DNA of 64,000 nucleotides, taken from contig QAOA01005690.1 of NCBI GenBank assembly GCA_003255065.1, positions 116,477 to 180,476 of the forward strand, written 5' to 3'. Below are positions 34,901 to 47,227 of this stretch, one piece after another (the first letter of the stretch is position 1; every line of letters begins with the position of its first letter). The notes beneath the pieces are model-generated. The model was not told where the DNA came from and did no database searches. It saw nothing but the letters and a program-made list of their open reading frames with translations. Made by a program: the position numbers and the translations under genes. The stretch is from Cercis canadensis. Taxonomy: Eukaryota > Streptophyta > Magnoliopsida > Fabales > Fabaceae.

Positions 34901-37142
34901 GTTACGAGTCCCTAGACGACCATGAGAAGAACATTTTTCTAGACATTGCTTGCTTTTTCAAAGGAGAGAACAAAGGCCGAATTATAGTTCTATTAGATAG
35001 CTGTGGTCTCTCGGCAGAAATTGGGTTAAAGACACTTCAAGATAAGGCTCTTATAACTATTTCTTGCAACAATGAGATATTGATGCATGACTTGCTACAA
35101 GAAATAGGTCAACAAATTGTCCATGAAAAATGTACTAGAGATCCTGGAAAATGCAGTAGATTATGGGATCCTAAGGATATCCATTATGTATTAAAATACA
35201 ATACCGTAAGTGTCTTTATTATATATTACACATTTTTCTTCCTCCCTTTTATTCATTATATTTGTGAAGTGCACTAAAATATTGTTTGATTCTTCAACAG
35301 GGTAGTGAAGCAGTTGAAGGCATATTCTTGGATATGTCTAAAATTAAAGAAGTATGCCTAAGCCCTGATGTTTTCGAGAATATGTATAACTTAAGATTTC
35401 TCAATTTCCGACGTTCATATAATGAGAGATGGAACATGAATCTCTTTGGAGGTCTTTATTTTCTACCTAATGAGCTAAGAATTCTACATTGGGAAGGATA
35501 TCCTTTGAAATCCCTGCCATCAACATATTGTCCAGATAAGCTTGTTGAACTTAATTTGTCATACAGTCAAATTGAAAAGCTCTGGGATGGTGTTGTGGTA
35601 TGCTTCATAATCTTTATTTCCTCTAGAAATATGTTGAATTGGCAAATTAACAATAAATTAAACTAACTTGTTTCCCCCAATTTTCTTTGGTTATAGAATC
35701 TTCAGAATTTAAGAAGCATCAACTTTAGTTTCTGCAAATACCTTATTGAGCTCCCAGATTTATCTCGAGCTTTCAGCCTTGAGAGTATTGATTTTGAAGA
35801 CTGTACAAGTTTGTGTCATCTACCACCATCCATTTTCAACATTGACAATCTAACTACAATTAATGCCCGCGGTTGCAAAGCGCTTATAAGTTTTCGGAGT
35901 GACATTCATTTAAATTCACTTGAAAGGATAAATCTTTGTGGCTGCATGAGTCTTATAGAGTTCTCAGTGAGTTCAGAGAATATTAAATTCTTAGATTTAT
36001 CAGGAACAGCAATCAAAGAATTGCCCCCATCAATTGGGTGCCTCAATAAACTCATTGAGTTATACTTGAGGGATTGCGCAAGTCTTCAACGTATTCCAGA
36101 TAGCATTTCTCAGTTGGAATGTCTTGAAATTCTTGATGTCTCTAATTGCCAAGAAGTTGCTGCTGACGAGTTATTTTCTGCAATTGAAGGCTTACAGTGT
36201 TTGAAAAAACTCAATCTGGATAACTGTTTGAATCTATCAAAAGTTCCCAATCAGCTAAGCAAATTATCATCACTGTATCGTTTGTCATTATCTGGAAGCC
36301 GCATTGAGAATTTGCCACCAACCATCAAGCATCTTAGTCTGCTGAAACACCTCGAGTTAAAAGATTGCAAGAAGCTCCGGCATTTGCCAGAGCTTCCACC
36401 ATCCATACAATGGTTAGATGCAAGCAGCTGCATATCCCTTATGATAATGTCAAATCTAGATTCAACTACCAAATACATTCAAGATTATTTGTTGATGAGC
36501 AAGAAAGAGTTACTCAAACCGTTCGAGGGTGGTTATTCAGAAGAAGTATTATTTTATGACTGCATAAAACTAAATCAGACTGCAGTAAATGGTCTTTTGC
36601 AGGGTGCACGGTGCAGGATTCAGAGAGCAGCTTTCATGTCATCAGTATTGGATGTTTCTCAACTTGGTAATATTTTGATTAGAATATGCTTACCAGGAAG
36701 CAAAGTTCCAGACTGGTTTAGCCTTCAAGCAGTAGAATCCTCTGTTTCCGGTCAATTTCCTGCACATTCAGTCGTTGATTTGAAGCTTCTACGTTTTGCT
36801 TTTTGCCTTGTTGTTGATACATCTCCTTGGAACGATGAGAGTCATGGTAATGCTTTCATTTTAAGTATTGGATATAAGTGCTGTTTTGCAGCACTGAAAC
36901 AGCGATGGATTGGGTATTCAACAGATGTATATCTGACTCAGCCTTCTAGTAGAGAGCATTTGTGCATATGGTACGATGATGTCTTCTGTCGGGATATAAT
37001 GTATGGAATTGGAAATAGAAGCAATCTTGAGATCACGTTTGAATTTTACGCGAATATTAATGGGGTGAACCGAGTGAAAAAGTGTGGGGTTTTGGTGCTG
37101 AACAAAAATTTCAATGGGCAAAGCCAACGATCAAGGCTGTAA
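31924..37142 (+). pseudogene. TNL-4: TIR-less, nonsense-mutated TNL
   Basis: 31924-31976 is the last 53 bp of a TIR exon ('AANIAGGHSLGFR'); the rest is gone at the LTR border, and its donor is GC instead of GT. After a 2.15-kb intron come exons 34131-35205, 35301-35597 and 35697-37142. NB-ARC: P-loop GMGGIGKTT, 'RVLIILDDLND', RNBS-D 'FLDIACFFKG', MHD in 'MHDLLQEIGQQIV'. Stops: TAG 34387-34389 (Trp in TNL-2), TAA 34675-34677 and TAG 34687-34689 (Gln in TNL-2). The LRR ('LRILHWEGYPLKSLPS') and C-JID-type exons are fully open to TAA at 37140-37142. It serves as the reference for what TNL-2 should encode and is clearly more diverged from TNL-2 than TNL-3 is. Confidence 0.92.
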
Positions 37143-39669
37143 ACGAAGCCAGTCGCGTTGTTGAATTTGATTACTTTGAAGTAGGTACATGTAACATTAA
37201 TGTTGATGATGGCCAACCTCTGGACCCAGTGAGCTGAAAACTTCTTAGGTTTGTCCTTGCTACATTCGGATGGGGCATTTGATAATGTGAAAGAAGCATA
37301 TGCCCTCAGATAAAGACCTTTCTAGTCACAGGTACTTAACTTCTCAATACGTTTCTCTTCCTGTTTGGTAAATGAAGCAAAATTTTCATCCACAAAATTG
37401 CTGTAACGAGAACCCATTAGTAGCTAGAGATGCAATGCATGGTGTTCAACTATTGCCTATTGTCTAGTCTTTCTTTCTGCCGTCATATCTATGTATTTGC
37501 ATTGCGTGATCATTATTTTTTTTTACACAATATAAAGCACATCTTGATCTAGGGTCACTCTAAGATGATGAGATGCATTTTACTGGTACCACGATCGGTG
37601 CTAAAAGGACGCTTGATTTGTAAGAAGTAGCCCTTAGATGCCGTTCGTTTCTTAGCATATTATCAAACTTTCATTGACTTTTCTCTTTCTTCCTTAATAT
37701 GCCTCATCACCAAAAGTGAAATTATGTGGCCAAAAGAGAGCAGAAACCAGAATGAAACTCCCAACGAAAAAGGAACAAAGAGAAACCTGCTCGTATACAG
37801 AGCGCATAGGTATTTGGTTCTGGTTGCAGCACCATCCTTGAGCAGTTGAGCGACTTAACCAGCTAGTGGGTAATGTTGCATCTCGCATATAAATCACCAC
37901 CCGGATTGTATATTGTGTATTATTCTTTCTGTTAAAATTATTGAGTATATACTAAGTAGTAACTTATCTTCATCTAGATCATGCACTAGTATAAACCATA
38001 ATACAACTCAATGGAAAAAAACACACTTCTGCTTATTCTGTGCTTCTGTCTTCCATGTTTCACACTTTCACTCATTCATGAATGATCTCAAAAACAATCG
38101 ATTGCAGCCACACCTCTCTCATGCTCCAACTTTATGCTTGGAACATGCTTGCAGGCACATGGCGGGTCACTCTGATTCCATGTCATGTCCTTGAAGGATC
38201 GTCTTACACTTCTCAAGAAAGGCACTGCTACACTACTTCCCTAGCTGCTTACCTTCAACTAGTGTTCCTTATTTGATGATGGCACTTTTAGTATTTCAAA
38301 CTACTGGGCGGCTTTCATTATGACAAGAATTCAACTTGTCTTATTGAGATGTAATGTTAGTAGACTTGAGTGCTTTGTTCTTCATTCTCTGCTGGTGTTA
38401 TTTGTAGACCTGCAAATACATATCTTTCTTTACACCTACACACATGACAATATCTGAATTTAATTATAATTATCTAAGCTTCAAGCGAATCCACATTGGA
38501 TTCACGCAAACTTTTCTACAAAGATTCAGATTTTCTACATCTTACATCTTGGTCACAGTAATTAGTTCTCCTTATTCTCATATCTTGAAGAGAAACTCTT
38601 GTGGAAAAAATGTTCAGTGAATTGACTTAATAAATTGTTTGAATTCTGACCAATATATTCCTCAAACAGTAACAGGTATTTATCATTATACTAATGAACA
38701 TGTACAAAGAAATGTGGATCAAATCACTTCTCTTGGAAATTAAAGAAGGCCAAGAAAAAGAAGATCTGCATCACCCCTTAGGCCTTTACACACTTGAAGA
38801 GCTACTTAGCTAGAAGTAGAAGAAAAAAAAAAATTTCCATCACATTACCGCCCAGTTGCAAATTTAATGTAATCAATATTTTTGACATTATACCTCTCCT
38901 CCCTTTCCAAGTCCACCGACCACAAGAAGGCAATGAATTCTGGAATGGAAGACAGGCTCTTCTAGTTCATTATCTTGATGTGTTTTCGCTCTCAGAATTG
39001 AAAGGAAGGCAAGACAATTTTCTTACCACTTGACGCTCATACTAAATTTGCATCACTTAAATTATGCCAAGACTGAATTTTGAAAGGTTCAAATTTTACT
39101 GGGCTCACACCTCACAGTGATTTTGGTAATAAAAATAATGGTATGATTGGTGGTTTTCTTAATTACTTTACACAATGACTCGAACAAAGATGTACATGGA
39201 TTGGATGAGGGAGAACATTTGGTACTCTTTGGGAAAAAAATTCCAGGTTCCAACCCTTAACTTGGGGTAGGCCGAAATTTTGACTCAATAACAATGCAAG
39301 TTGGGTCTGCATTTGTTTTCCACTTGTGTCTGTTTATTGGGCTTTGACAGACGACAGTGCTTCGAGTAAAGGGCCTGAATAGGGCTGCAGTAAGAACAAA
39401 AAGACTGACACTGATTCTTAATGTACCCAAAATACCAAGTAACAATCCTAAAAACTAAAACTTGAGGGCATGCCCAACCAAAGGAGCTTGCCCAATTATT
39501 TTCATTAACAACCACAGCGCAGATCTACAAATTTTGGTATGAAGTTGTGATTAGACAAGACAATGTTGGATAATTCTGGTACGTACAACCCCAACCAGTA
39601 CTAAAATAGATTAGACACACTAAGTTACTAACAAAGCAAGCTCTATAACTGTGCTTCAAGCTTATTGAA
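37143..39669. other. 3' flank of TNL-4, intergenic
   Basis: Up to about 37600 it is homologous to the TNL-2 flank. Beyond that are short ORFs (37694-37900 minus, 37913-38194 plus, 38794-39033 plus) with no recognisable product. No RNA gene seen. Confidence 0.55.
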
Positions 39670-39837
39670 TCATGGACCAAGTAACATCTCTTCATCAACA
39701 TCGCTATTGAGCCGTAATTCATCCCATACAGATTGGGATGTATCCACAATGTTGTTCTGGCACGGTGGCTGACCGGCATGCTCCGCGTCACATCCATGGA
39801 CAGAGTCACACTCGTCTACCACCTGAGCCACCGAGTG
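39670..39837 (-). pseudogene. Kiwellin / ripening-related protein C-terminal fragment
   Basis: The minus strand reads '[20 protein letters not shown]' then '[19 protein letters not shown]' and ends in TGA at 39672-39670. The Cys pattern and the VVDECDS...CD...PPC.NNIVD.S.AVW order are typical of the C-terminal half of kiwellin/ripening-related proteins, secreted Cys-rich double-psi beta-barrel proteins. An in-frame TAA lies just upstream, no signal peptide or N-terminal half was found, and the final 'VTWS'-type tail is lost. Only about 55 residues remain, so this is a gene fragment. Confidence 0.65.
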
Positions 39838-42125
39838 TTAACAGGCATGTTCGGTTTGTAATATTTGCTAGTATTTAATGGGATAATTTTCATTTTATTT
39901 CTTGCGGACCAAGTCCTTTTAAGGAGCAAGTTAGGTGCAAAAATTAGATCATCGCTTAAGTAAAGGGATTTATCTTAAAATTACTTGGCAAGGCCAAAAA
40001 AAAAAAAAAAAATCCTAAGATCAAGTCGCACAATGGACTGAGTTGAGCTGCAATTCTAAGGTTTAACCCGAACAACACAATTTACTCTTGAGGTGAATCG
40101 GGTTGTGAAAAAATAAATTTCAACCCATTCAAATCACTTTGGGTTTTCTTCTATGAACCAATCATGATAATAGACACAAAGTTATTAGTAATTTAAAAAA
40201 AAAAAAAAAAACTTAAAGGGTTATGGGATTATTAGATATAAACTGAATCAGTTTTAATCAGGTTTAAGGGCCCAAATCCAATTGAAGCAGTGATTGGGTT
40301 GAGAGGTTTTGGAGCAAAGGCTCACTTAATCTAGCACAAATTGCTCCAGAGTTGGATTAGGATGTTTGTGATTTTAGGGTTGAATTATATAAAATCAAAC
40401 CCTGTGAGCAAATTAAACACACTTTTGCATTAGCAAACAAAAAAAAAAATTAAATACGTTTTTGATGGGCACAGTCCATCTAAGCAGTTACATATTACAT
40501 AAGTCACTATTACTTCAACTTAATAATCTATCTTTTAATTTTTATACCAAAGTTTATCTTTTTGCACAAATATTACGACATTGTTTTAAGATGAAGAAAC
40601 CTTATGCTTGTGATTATTAATAAAGTCTATACAACGGTTCGATGCCTCACTAATTAGTGCAATAAGAGAATAAATAAAGTTTGTCCTTGTCAATTTAGTC
40701 TATTCTAAGTGAAGGATGCAATAGCTAACCTAGTAGATTAAACACCATATGCTTGTCATTATTGTTTGTGTAAGGAAAATGACGACACACAACGAGATTA
40801 TAGAAAAGTTAAAAAGAGATGTTGATATATTGGAAGTACTGACTTGTTTAGAAACTATGCAGGCTTTACATGGTAAATATCAACAAGGGAAACGCTTATA
40901 AAACTAATAAAAAATCTTATACTCCTTAAGAGATGTTTGGTACACCAGCGTATTCACTCCAATGAGAGACACCACCGTATCGCTATACCAGAATTTTAGA
41001 TTTCCTTGTTTGATAAGACTCTAAAAATTTGATTCAAAATTTACATGAGATGTGTGCCTACTTCCTAGAAATGTGTATATCTTCCATGTTGAGGTATTTA
41101 CATTCCCATGATGCAAAACATAGGCATCCAACATATGATAGTATCTCACGTTGCAATGTGAAGATGACAGTGTATATACCAAAAGCCTGCTAAATGGTGA
41201 TGCCCATTGTTACTGTATAATCCTGGGACAAACCCATAGGAATGAGGATAATTGCATTAAGATTCATTGAGATGGACTTCCTTTTTATTTTATTTTTTAT
41301 TTTTGCTATCAAGCTATAGATACTCATTCTTCATCCCATTGAATTCAGGTCTATTTGACTAAAGACTTACATCATCAAATTTGTATATGTCCACCATATC
41401 CTTTAATCATTACCTATAAATAGTCTCCTGCCACAGGTATAAAGATTTTTGCTTCTCTTAACAATGATTACACTTTTTAACTTGGACAGTACTGACTTAA
41501 GTTTTGGAGCTTGAGTATCAACACCCGATTTTTAGTTCACTTGTTATTGTGTAGTTCACACTCCCAACCGACATTCTCCACCTTCCGACCTTCAGCTCAA
41601 ATCATGCATCATCACAAGCCAACTAATTAATGACCTAATACTTAATAGAGTCACCTAGTTGTTCAATAACACTAGAAAAACAAAATGGTGCCACTTCCAT
41701 TCTTTCACCTTAAAGATTAACCACATCAATGAAGTTGTGTTACAAGGTTGAAGAGTTAAAACTAGATCATGGTTTTAAATTGTAATTGCAGCTATGGAAT
41801 TTTTGGAAAAATACTACTAATGTAGTGCGCAGTTGTAACCAAGTGTAGTTACCGAAGCTGTCACAACAGCAACATTGCAGCTAAAATTGCAGGTTGCAGA
41901 CCACAACTTAAAACCGTACATGAGATTATACTTTGTGGCTCTATTTGGTGCCATTCGATGGAAACTAATTTATCTGAAATTTCACGTCAATTATTTATCT
42001 GTGGAATACCCAGGTGCCAAAACTTGATCAACATGAGTTAAGATTCCTAAATACAGAAATTTCAGATCACATCAATGATATTCTAATTAATTTAACCAAT
42101 ATACAATATCATAAACTATGATTTG
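39838..42125. other. Intergenic, no gene seen
   Basis: AT-rich, with poly-A runs near 39997 and 40195. I found no coding sequence, tRNA or clear transposon ends. Confidence 0.6.
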
Positions 42126-42596
42126 CTAGTGCCAATACATCCTATTTTGTGAGCAGCAAATAAGCAACTGCTGACTGGGATGTCCCCTTATGAAAGTGGC
42201 CGATAAGGAACAGCTACCTGCAGCTATGGAACTCAACAAAGCTTTCTCTAAACCTTTATCCACACCTCTTTGGATGAGCAAGATGGCATACTCCATAAAC
42301 ACTGCATCACACGGCAACGTTATAGGCCCGTTACTTGAGTGTCCATACTTTTCTTCAGACATTTTAAAGAGTTCTTGGAAGATTCCATGGCATAGATACT
42401 CTAACGGTATCACAAAGCGCTTTTGATCTGCAGTGTAAATCACAAAGTTGCCTTTGTCAGCCACAGAAGCAGAACTACGGTTGTCTACACTTGCATACCC
42501 TTCAACTGAGAGAGTACTCTCTTTTCTCCTCATAACGCAAGTGGTTCTCTTGTTCCACTTCCTTGCAGTTTTGATGAGTTTCAATGGAAAGATCAT
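42126..42596 (-). CDS. SAUR-like auxin-responsive protein
   Basis: Single-exon gene, ATG at 42596, 156 codons. The basic N-terminal part ('LIKTARKWNKR') is followed by the SAUR core: 'ADKGNFVIYTADQKRFVIPL', 'IFQELFKMSEEKYG' and 'GPITLPCDAVFMEYAILLIQ'. SAURs are small auxin-induced proteins; many inhibit PP2C.D phosphatases, activating plasma-membrane H+-ATPase and cell expansion. The lack of introns and the length are normal; the tail past the core (about 30 residues) is at the long end. A TATA box lies about 63 bases upstream. No lesion seen. Confidence 0.9.
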   Translation of the reverse strand: MIFPLKLIKTARKWNKRTTCVMRRKESTLSVEGYASVDNRSSASVADKGNFVIYTADQKRFVIPLEYLCHGIFQELFKMSEEKYGHSSNGPITLPCDAVFMEYAILLIQRGVDKGLEKALLSSIAAGSCSLSATFIRGHPSQQLLICCSQNRMYWH

Positions 42597-42658
42597 GCTA
42601 TATTGTTCTTAGAACCCTAAAAGATAATGTTAATAGCAATTTTTATGGGGTGAACTTC

Positions 42659-42666
42659 TTTATATA
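42659..42666 (-). promoter_or_regulatory. TATA box of SAUR gene at 42596
   Basis: TATATAAA on the minus strand, about 63 bases upstream of the ATG, giving a leader of about 30 bases. Confidence 0.6.
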
Positions 42667-45515
42667 CTCTCTTTGGGTAATTAAAAGACAAATATGTGAT
42701 GTGGTATTTTAATTTTTAGTGGTTTTCTATGCATAAACTTGGAGAGAAAGTTTTGTTCGAATTTATGGAAGCAAAGTATAAACTCTTCGGCATATTCTTT
42801 ACGAGGATTATAGATTACTTTTGGCGCTTCTATATGTTCTGTATTGATAATTCGGTTCTATAAACAGGTCTCTATCCCAGTCACTGAATCAACCATTAGG
42901 AAATTGCAAAATCTTAGAATCAACTAATGCCTGCAAACGTTTCACTAATGCAGTGGTTGTATTATTAGATTTCAAAAAGATTCTTTTCATGTGCCCAAAA
43001 TCTTTTTTGTATCTAACTAGTAATGTGTACAAAAGTCTCTTTTTCAACAACTAGCCACTATGCTTTGTAGGGAGCGAGAAGGAGCTAGCTCATGAAGGAA
43101 CCAAATGCTAACTAAAAGCCAAATGATAATTGATCAAGTGGATATACTATACTAAACGGAATAGTCTTCTCGCTAGAAAACAAACAAATCACAGAAAATG
43201 AATACACCTAACTGATATAGTTTTCTAGACCCAGATATTTTCTCAAACTATATATATATATATAAAGGGTGATCCTTCCATGTACTTAGAGTATGGATGC
43301 ACCTAACTGACATACGTGGAATATTTAAGTCCGTAGATTTTCTGAAGGTGTAAGCGGGTTTTACCGGCAACCTTGACAATGAAGCAAATGTATAATTAAT
43401 TTTTATGTGCTCCCCTAAATTATTTGAACTTACAATGGTGTACAAGCAATTTTTCTAATTTTTCTAAATTTCCTTTTAAATAATAACATAAGATGAAGTA
43501 GTTGCTACAAATAATGTTGTATTCTTATTTATTAATGCTTAGATTAATTGTTTTTAAAATATAGTGTCATCTTAAAAACAATAATAATTTTTTTTCCCTT
43601 GCTTTGAGCCACAAGGATACTACACAAATATGCCATTGATGATTATTTTTTATAATTAGGTGGAATAAACTTAGAAAAATTAGAAATTATACTCTCCATT
43701 GATTATTTGAATTTTATTATACAGCTTGAATGATTGTTCATAGTTAAGGTTGAAGAAATACAAATACACAAAGCACAACTGGTTGAGGGATTTCTCACAA
43801 TGATTGAGCTCTTAGGTTAATTTGAATCCCCAAACTCTCATATTTTCAACTAGAAAATTTAAATCTATCTATCTAATAGCATACAAAAAAAAAAGGTTGA
43901 ATAAATTGGGTGGATTGGAAGTCATATCTATTAATGAGAATTTTACACAAATAGGTTTTTATGATACTAAGCTTTAAATTGAATTGTTACACTTTACACA
44001 TAACAAAATCCAAATTTCAGCTCGTTTATGAATACTTTTGCTCTTTTTTCAACTACACTTTTGATTGGTCTCCTTATGTTTGCTATTGCGTGAGTTAAAA
44101 TTTATACTTCTCAATTATTTAATTTTAGTTTAATCACTAATCTGTCTTTGGCAATGTGTTGACATGGCTCTTAGTTGATGATAAAGTGAAAAGATTAACT
44201 CAAAACTCGTAAGCTTAAATTTTTAGTTCCAATTAGTACTTATAATCTCGTGAGACACCTAGAAACATTCTCCCATTACAGTTGATAAAGAATCATTCAT
44301 TCTAATAAATGACAGAATCTGTTATGGACTGTAGCTAATCATTCATTCTAATATATATATATATAACAGCTCTCCTATATTATATAATCGATATCATCTT
44401 AGTGGGCTTAAGCAACAAGAATCAGAAGCCATTTCCTTCGATTTCTACCATAAGTGTTTGCTTTAAGAGTAAGACAAAACAAAACAGCATATAATATAAA
44501 AAAGAAATTCCCTCCAGCTCTTCGCGCCAACCAAGAAGGCAATCAAATATTGGGAATCTTGCTCCAATCTGGGCAGGGTGGGCTTAAATTGGAGGGAAAA
44601 TGAAAAGGAAGGACACGAGAAAAAAAGGGAACAAGAGAGAAAGGGGAAATGCTCATTTATTGTTTGCATAACGAGTAATTGAAAGGGGAAAAGGGGACAT
44701 TGATTCCAAAACTCAAGTTTGAAGAATTAGAAAAATGGGTTATGATATCAAGAGTACTTATTCATCCCCCTCATATACATTTTTTCTTTAAAAAAAGAAA
44801 ATTAAAACATCAAAACTACCGAATTCTTTCCTCTCATTTTCTTTCTTCATTAATTTCTATATCAAAACAAGGTATTGACAATAATTTTAAAATTAAGCTA
44901 CAAACTAATCAAATTTCTTATAATGATGTATGCCAAAATAAAAACTTATCACATTTTCTTTCATACTATTCTACTTAGATGAGGATATTAAATTATTCAC
45001 AACCACAATTGCACCCTGCATTATTATGGTTTTTGATACCAGTGCAACTACATCTTTCTACAATTCTGGTCCACAATAAATTCATATTTTTCATTTCTTG
45101 CAATGTTAAATTTATATTTAGTGCTTGAAAGAAGTGTTGTATAAGACCTAATGAATGGGGTAAACTAAGAGCCGAAAAGGACAGCACATGTTATTGAGGT
45201 TAACTTCGTTGTGTAGTCCATGTCAACCTAGCAGACCTCATCTGAGACTTCTGTCCAAATTCATCTCAGAGCATATTTTCCATTTCATATTTTACTGTAT
45301 GTCACACTAACAGTGTGATTAGACTCAAAATTTTGCCATTAACCCTAAAGCGACAAAATTCCTACGAAGCTCACAAAGCTGCGTTGGGTTTAAGGCAGAA
45401 CAAAACAGCTAATTATCTGGAAAGAAATTCTCTCCAGCTTCAGATGATTTAACTTGCCTAATAATTAACTAGGAAACAAGGGTTAAAATATTGAAGGATT
45501 TGTCTCTTACTCAGA
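42667..45515. other. Intergenic between the SAUR genes
   Basis: AT-rich. 44480-44520 and 45398-45440 share 'AACAAAACAGC' and 'GAAATTC(C/T)CTCCAGCT', which may be a relic of a third SAUR promoter copy. (TA)n near 43246-43263 and 44351-44364. No other gene recognised. Confidence 0.5.
43772..43894 (+). mobile_element. SINE-like tRNA-derived repeat
   Basis: A-box-like 'GCACAACTGGTTGAGG', degenerate B-box-like 'TTAGGTTAATTTGAATCCCC' about 45 bases later, and an A-rich end. No target duplication confirmed. Confidence 0.4.
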
Positions 45516-45523
45516 TATATAAA
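45516..45523 (+). promoter_or_regulatory. TATA box of SAUR gene at 45646
   Basis: TATATAAA about 123 bases before the ATG, followed by a C/A-rich leader, typical for a plant TATA promoter. Confidence 0.65.
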
Positions 45524-45645
45524 TAAACCAACTTCCTCACCCTTAACTCATCACATCAAGTAAAATTTCACAGTTTGAAAATCCAACATAGCCTCTGACT
45601 TATCCAACAATCAATCACCAAAATTAATTAGCAAGAGATCACAAC

Positions 45646-46008
45646 ATGGTTAGCTTGAAGAAACTCATTGAAATGGCGGGGAAATGGCGGAAACTGACCG
45701 GAAAGTGGAAGAAGATAATTGTTTATTCAAGAACCACAGAAGCAGTGGGAGGAAAGGCAGAGAAGGGCCACTTTGTTTTCTACAGCATTGATGACAGACG
45801 CTTTGAACTTCCATTGAAGTATCTTAAAACTGATATTTTCAGAGCGCTCTCCAAATCAGCTGAAGAAGAATTCGGGTTTTTCAGCGACGGGCCTATTAGA
45901 TTGCCTAGTGATGCTGCATTTATAGAGTATGCAGTTTCGTTGATACAAGGAAATGTTGCTGAAGAGATGAAGGCTTTGCTTATGATTGTAGCTACTAATC
46001 GGTGTTGA
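45646..46008 (+). CDS. SAUR-like auxin-responsive protein
   Basis: Single exon, 120 codons. N-terminal basic helix ('LKKLIEMAGKWRKL'), then the SAUR core: 'EKGHFVFYSIDDRRFELPLK', 'IFRALSKSAEEEFG' and 'GPIRLPSDAAFIEYAVSLIQ'. The start is the first ATG after the leader. It is a paralogue of the gene at 42126-42596 on the opposite strand, about 3 kb away, so the two form a small divergent SAUR pair; they differ strongly in the N-terminal part, which argues against a recent duplication. It looks intact. Role as for other SAURs: promoting auxin-driven cell expansion. Confidence 0.9.
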   Translation: MVSLKKLIEMAGKWRKLTGKWKKIIVYSRTTEAVGGKAEKGHFVFYSIDDRRFELPLKYLKTDIFRALSKSAEEEFGFFSDGPIRLPSDAAFIEYAVSLIQGNVAEEMKALLMIVATNRC

Positions 46009-46923
46009 TCATCCCTACGTTATCACCCAGGACAGACAAACACAAGCCTTCTCAGTAGCTTCTAGACGCATTTTCTTTGGAAGGATACTTTTTTTATTAA
46101 TTTTCTTACATAAGAGACGTATATAATGAGAATTGAACGCCTGACATCAAATAATTAGTTCTAGCTATGACCAAAGGAGATGTTATTAGAACCAAAAATC
46201 ATTGGTTCCTAAGATACTTATTATTTTTTTCTTCATTAATTTCTGGTCCTTGTATTCTAGGGCCCTTTTGGGATTTGATTGAAAGGATAGTTAGTAGAAT
46301 GGCCTGAGGGGAGAGGGGGTCTAATTAGAAAGTATAACNCATCAAAGGTAATTAATTCTTAATTATAGCCAATATCATAACAGTTCCTAAAGGAATATGT
46401 AATGACTTTTGGCCTGAATCCACCTCTTAGACACCTAATGTGAGACTCAGGTTGGATTTGGATGAGTTTCCTATATTATAAGTACTTATTTGACATTATA
46501 AATGCTTATTGAACAAAATACTAAAATATTATGATGAAATCAAGATAATGCCATATCATTATAATTAGTTTAAAAATTTTCGAGTTATAAATTAGAAAAA
46601 ACTAAACAATCATTATTCATTAAAGTAGAAACATTAGAATCAGGCAAACAACTCCATATTAGTGTAAAAATACAAAAGAAAAAAAAAGATGTTACGATAA
46701 AATAAAAAGATAATTTCTAATGTGCTTTGATTATAGTACGTAATCACTCTTTTTATGACAATCTTATCATACACAGCAATTCACATCTTGAGCAGAACTC
46801 AACCAAGGTTGAAATTCTTAAGACGTTATACCTTCAAAATGATCAAATATATATAACCATTTGGCTGTTAAAACTTAAAATTATATTCTATTTGATGGTT
46901 GTCATTTAATAAAAAATAGTCAC
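46009..46923. other. Intergenic, no gene seen
   Basis: 3' flank of the SAUR gene, with a join marked N at 46339. AT-rich, no coding sequence recognised. Confidence 0.6.
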
Positions 46924-47227
46924 GTGGATGGAAACATCAGCACATGGCTTGGAGCCAGGGAATCCGACAACTTAGAGATTGAAGTGGATTGTAAAGATAC
47001 TATAAGTTTGATAGAGAATAATTACTACTCTCTATATAGCTATGGGGCCACCATTTGCGACATCTGCAGTCTTTTGAGCAGCAATTGGCAAATAACTTTT
47101 AGACATATTTATAGGGAAGCATAATGCTGAGCATGAGATTACTCTAATTTCTCTTGTCACTCTTCCTGATTGGTTCCATTTGGAGCTGTTAGCGGACTTG
47201 TCCATTGTTCCTTTTGTTAGGCTATAG
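46924..47227 (+). pseudogene. LINE-type RNase H domain (RVT_3) relic
   Basis: The first frame reads 'LEIEVDCKDTISLIE' and 'SNWQITFRHIYREA', then stops at 47122-47124. Skipping one base, the second frame continues with 'LELLADLSIVPFVRL' to TAG at 47225-47227. The order (acidic 'EVD.KD..SLI', 'HIYREAN', then 'LLADLS') is typical of the C-terminal RNase H domain of plant non-LTR elements and of related domesticated RNase H-like proteins. The frameshift and the lack of any reverse transcriptase upstream make it a dead fragment. Confidence 0.6.

Noticed and set aside
37694-37900. 68-codon minus-strand ORF with a tRNA-like stretch
   Set aside because: The stretch 'GGTTAAGTCGCTCAACTGC' resembles an A box, but no B box or poly-A tail was found and the protein is not recognisable.
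39800-39835. tRNA/SINE-like text (GTGGCTCAGGTGGTAGACGAG on the minus strand)
   Set aside because: It is explained by the kiwellin-like reading frame (VAQVVDE), and no B box follows at the right distance.
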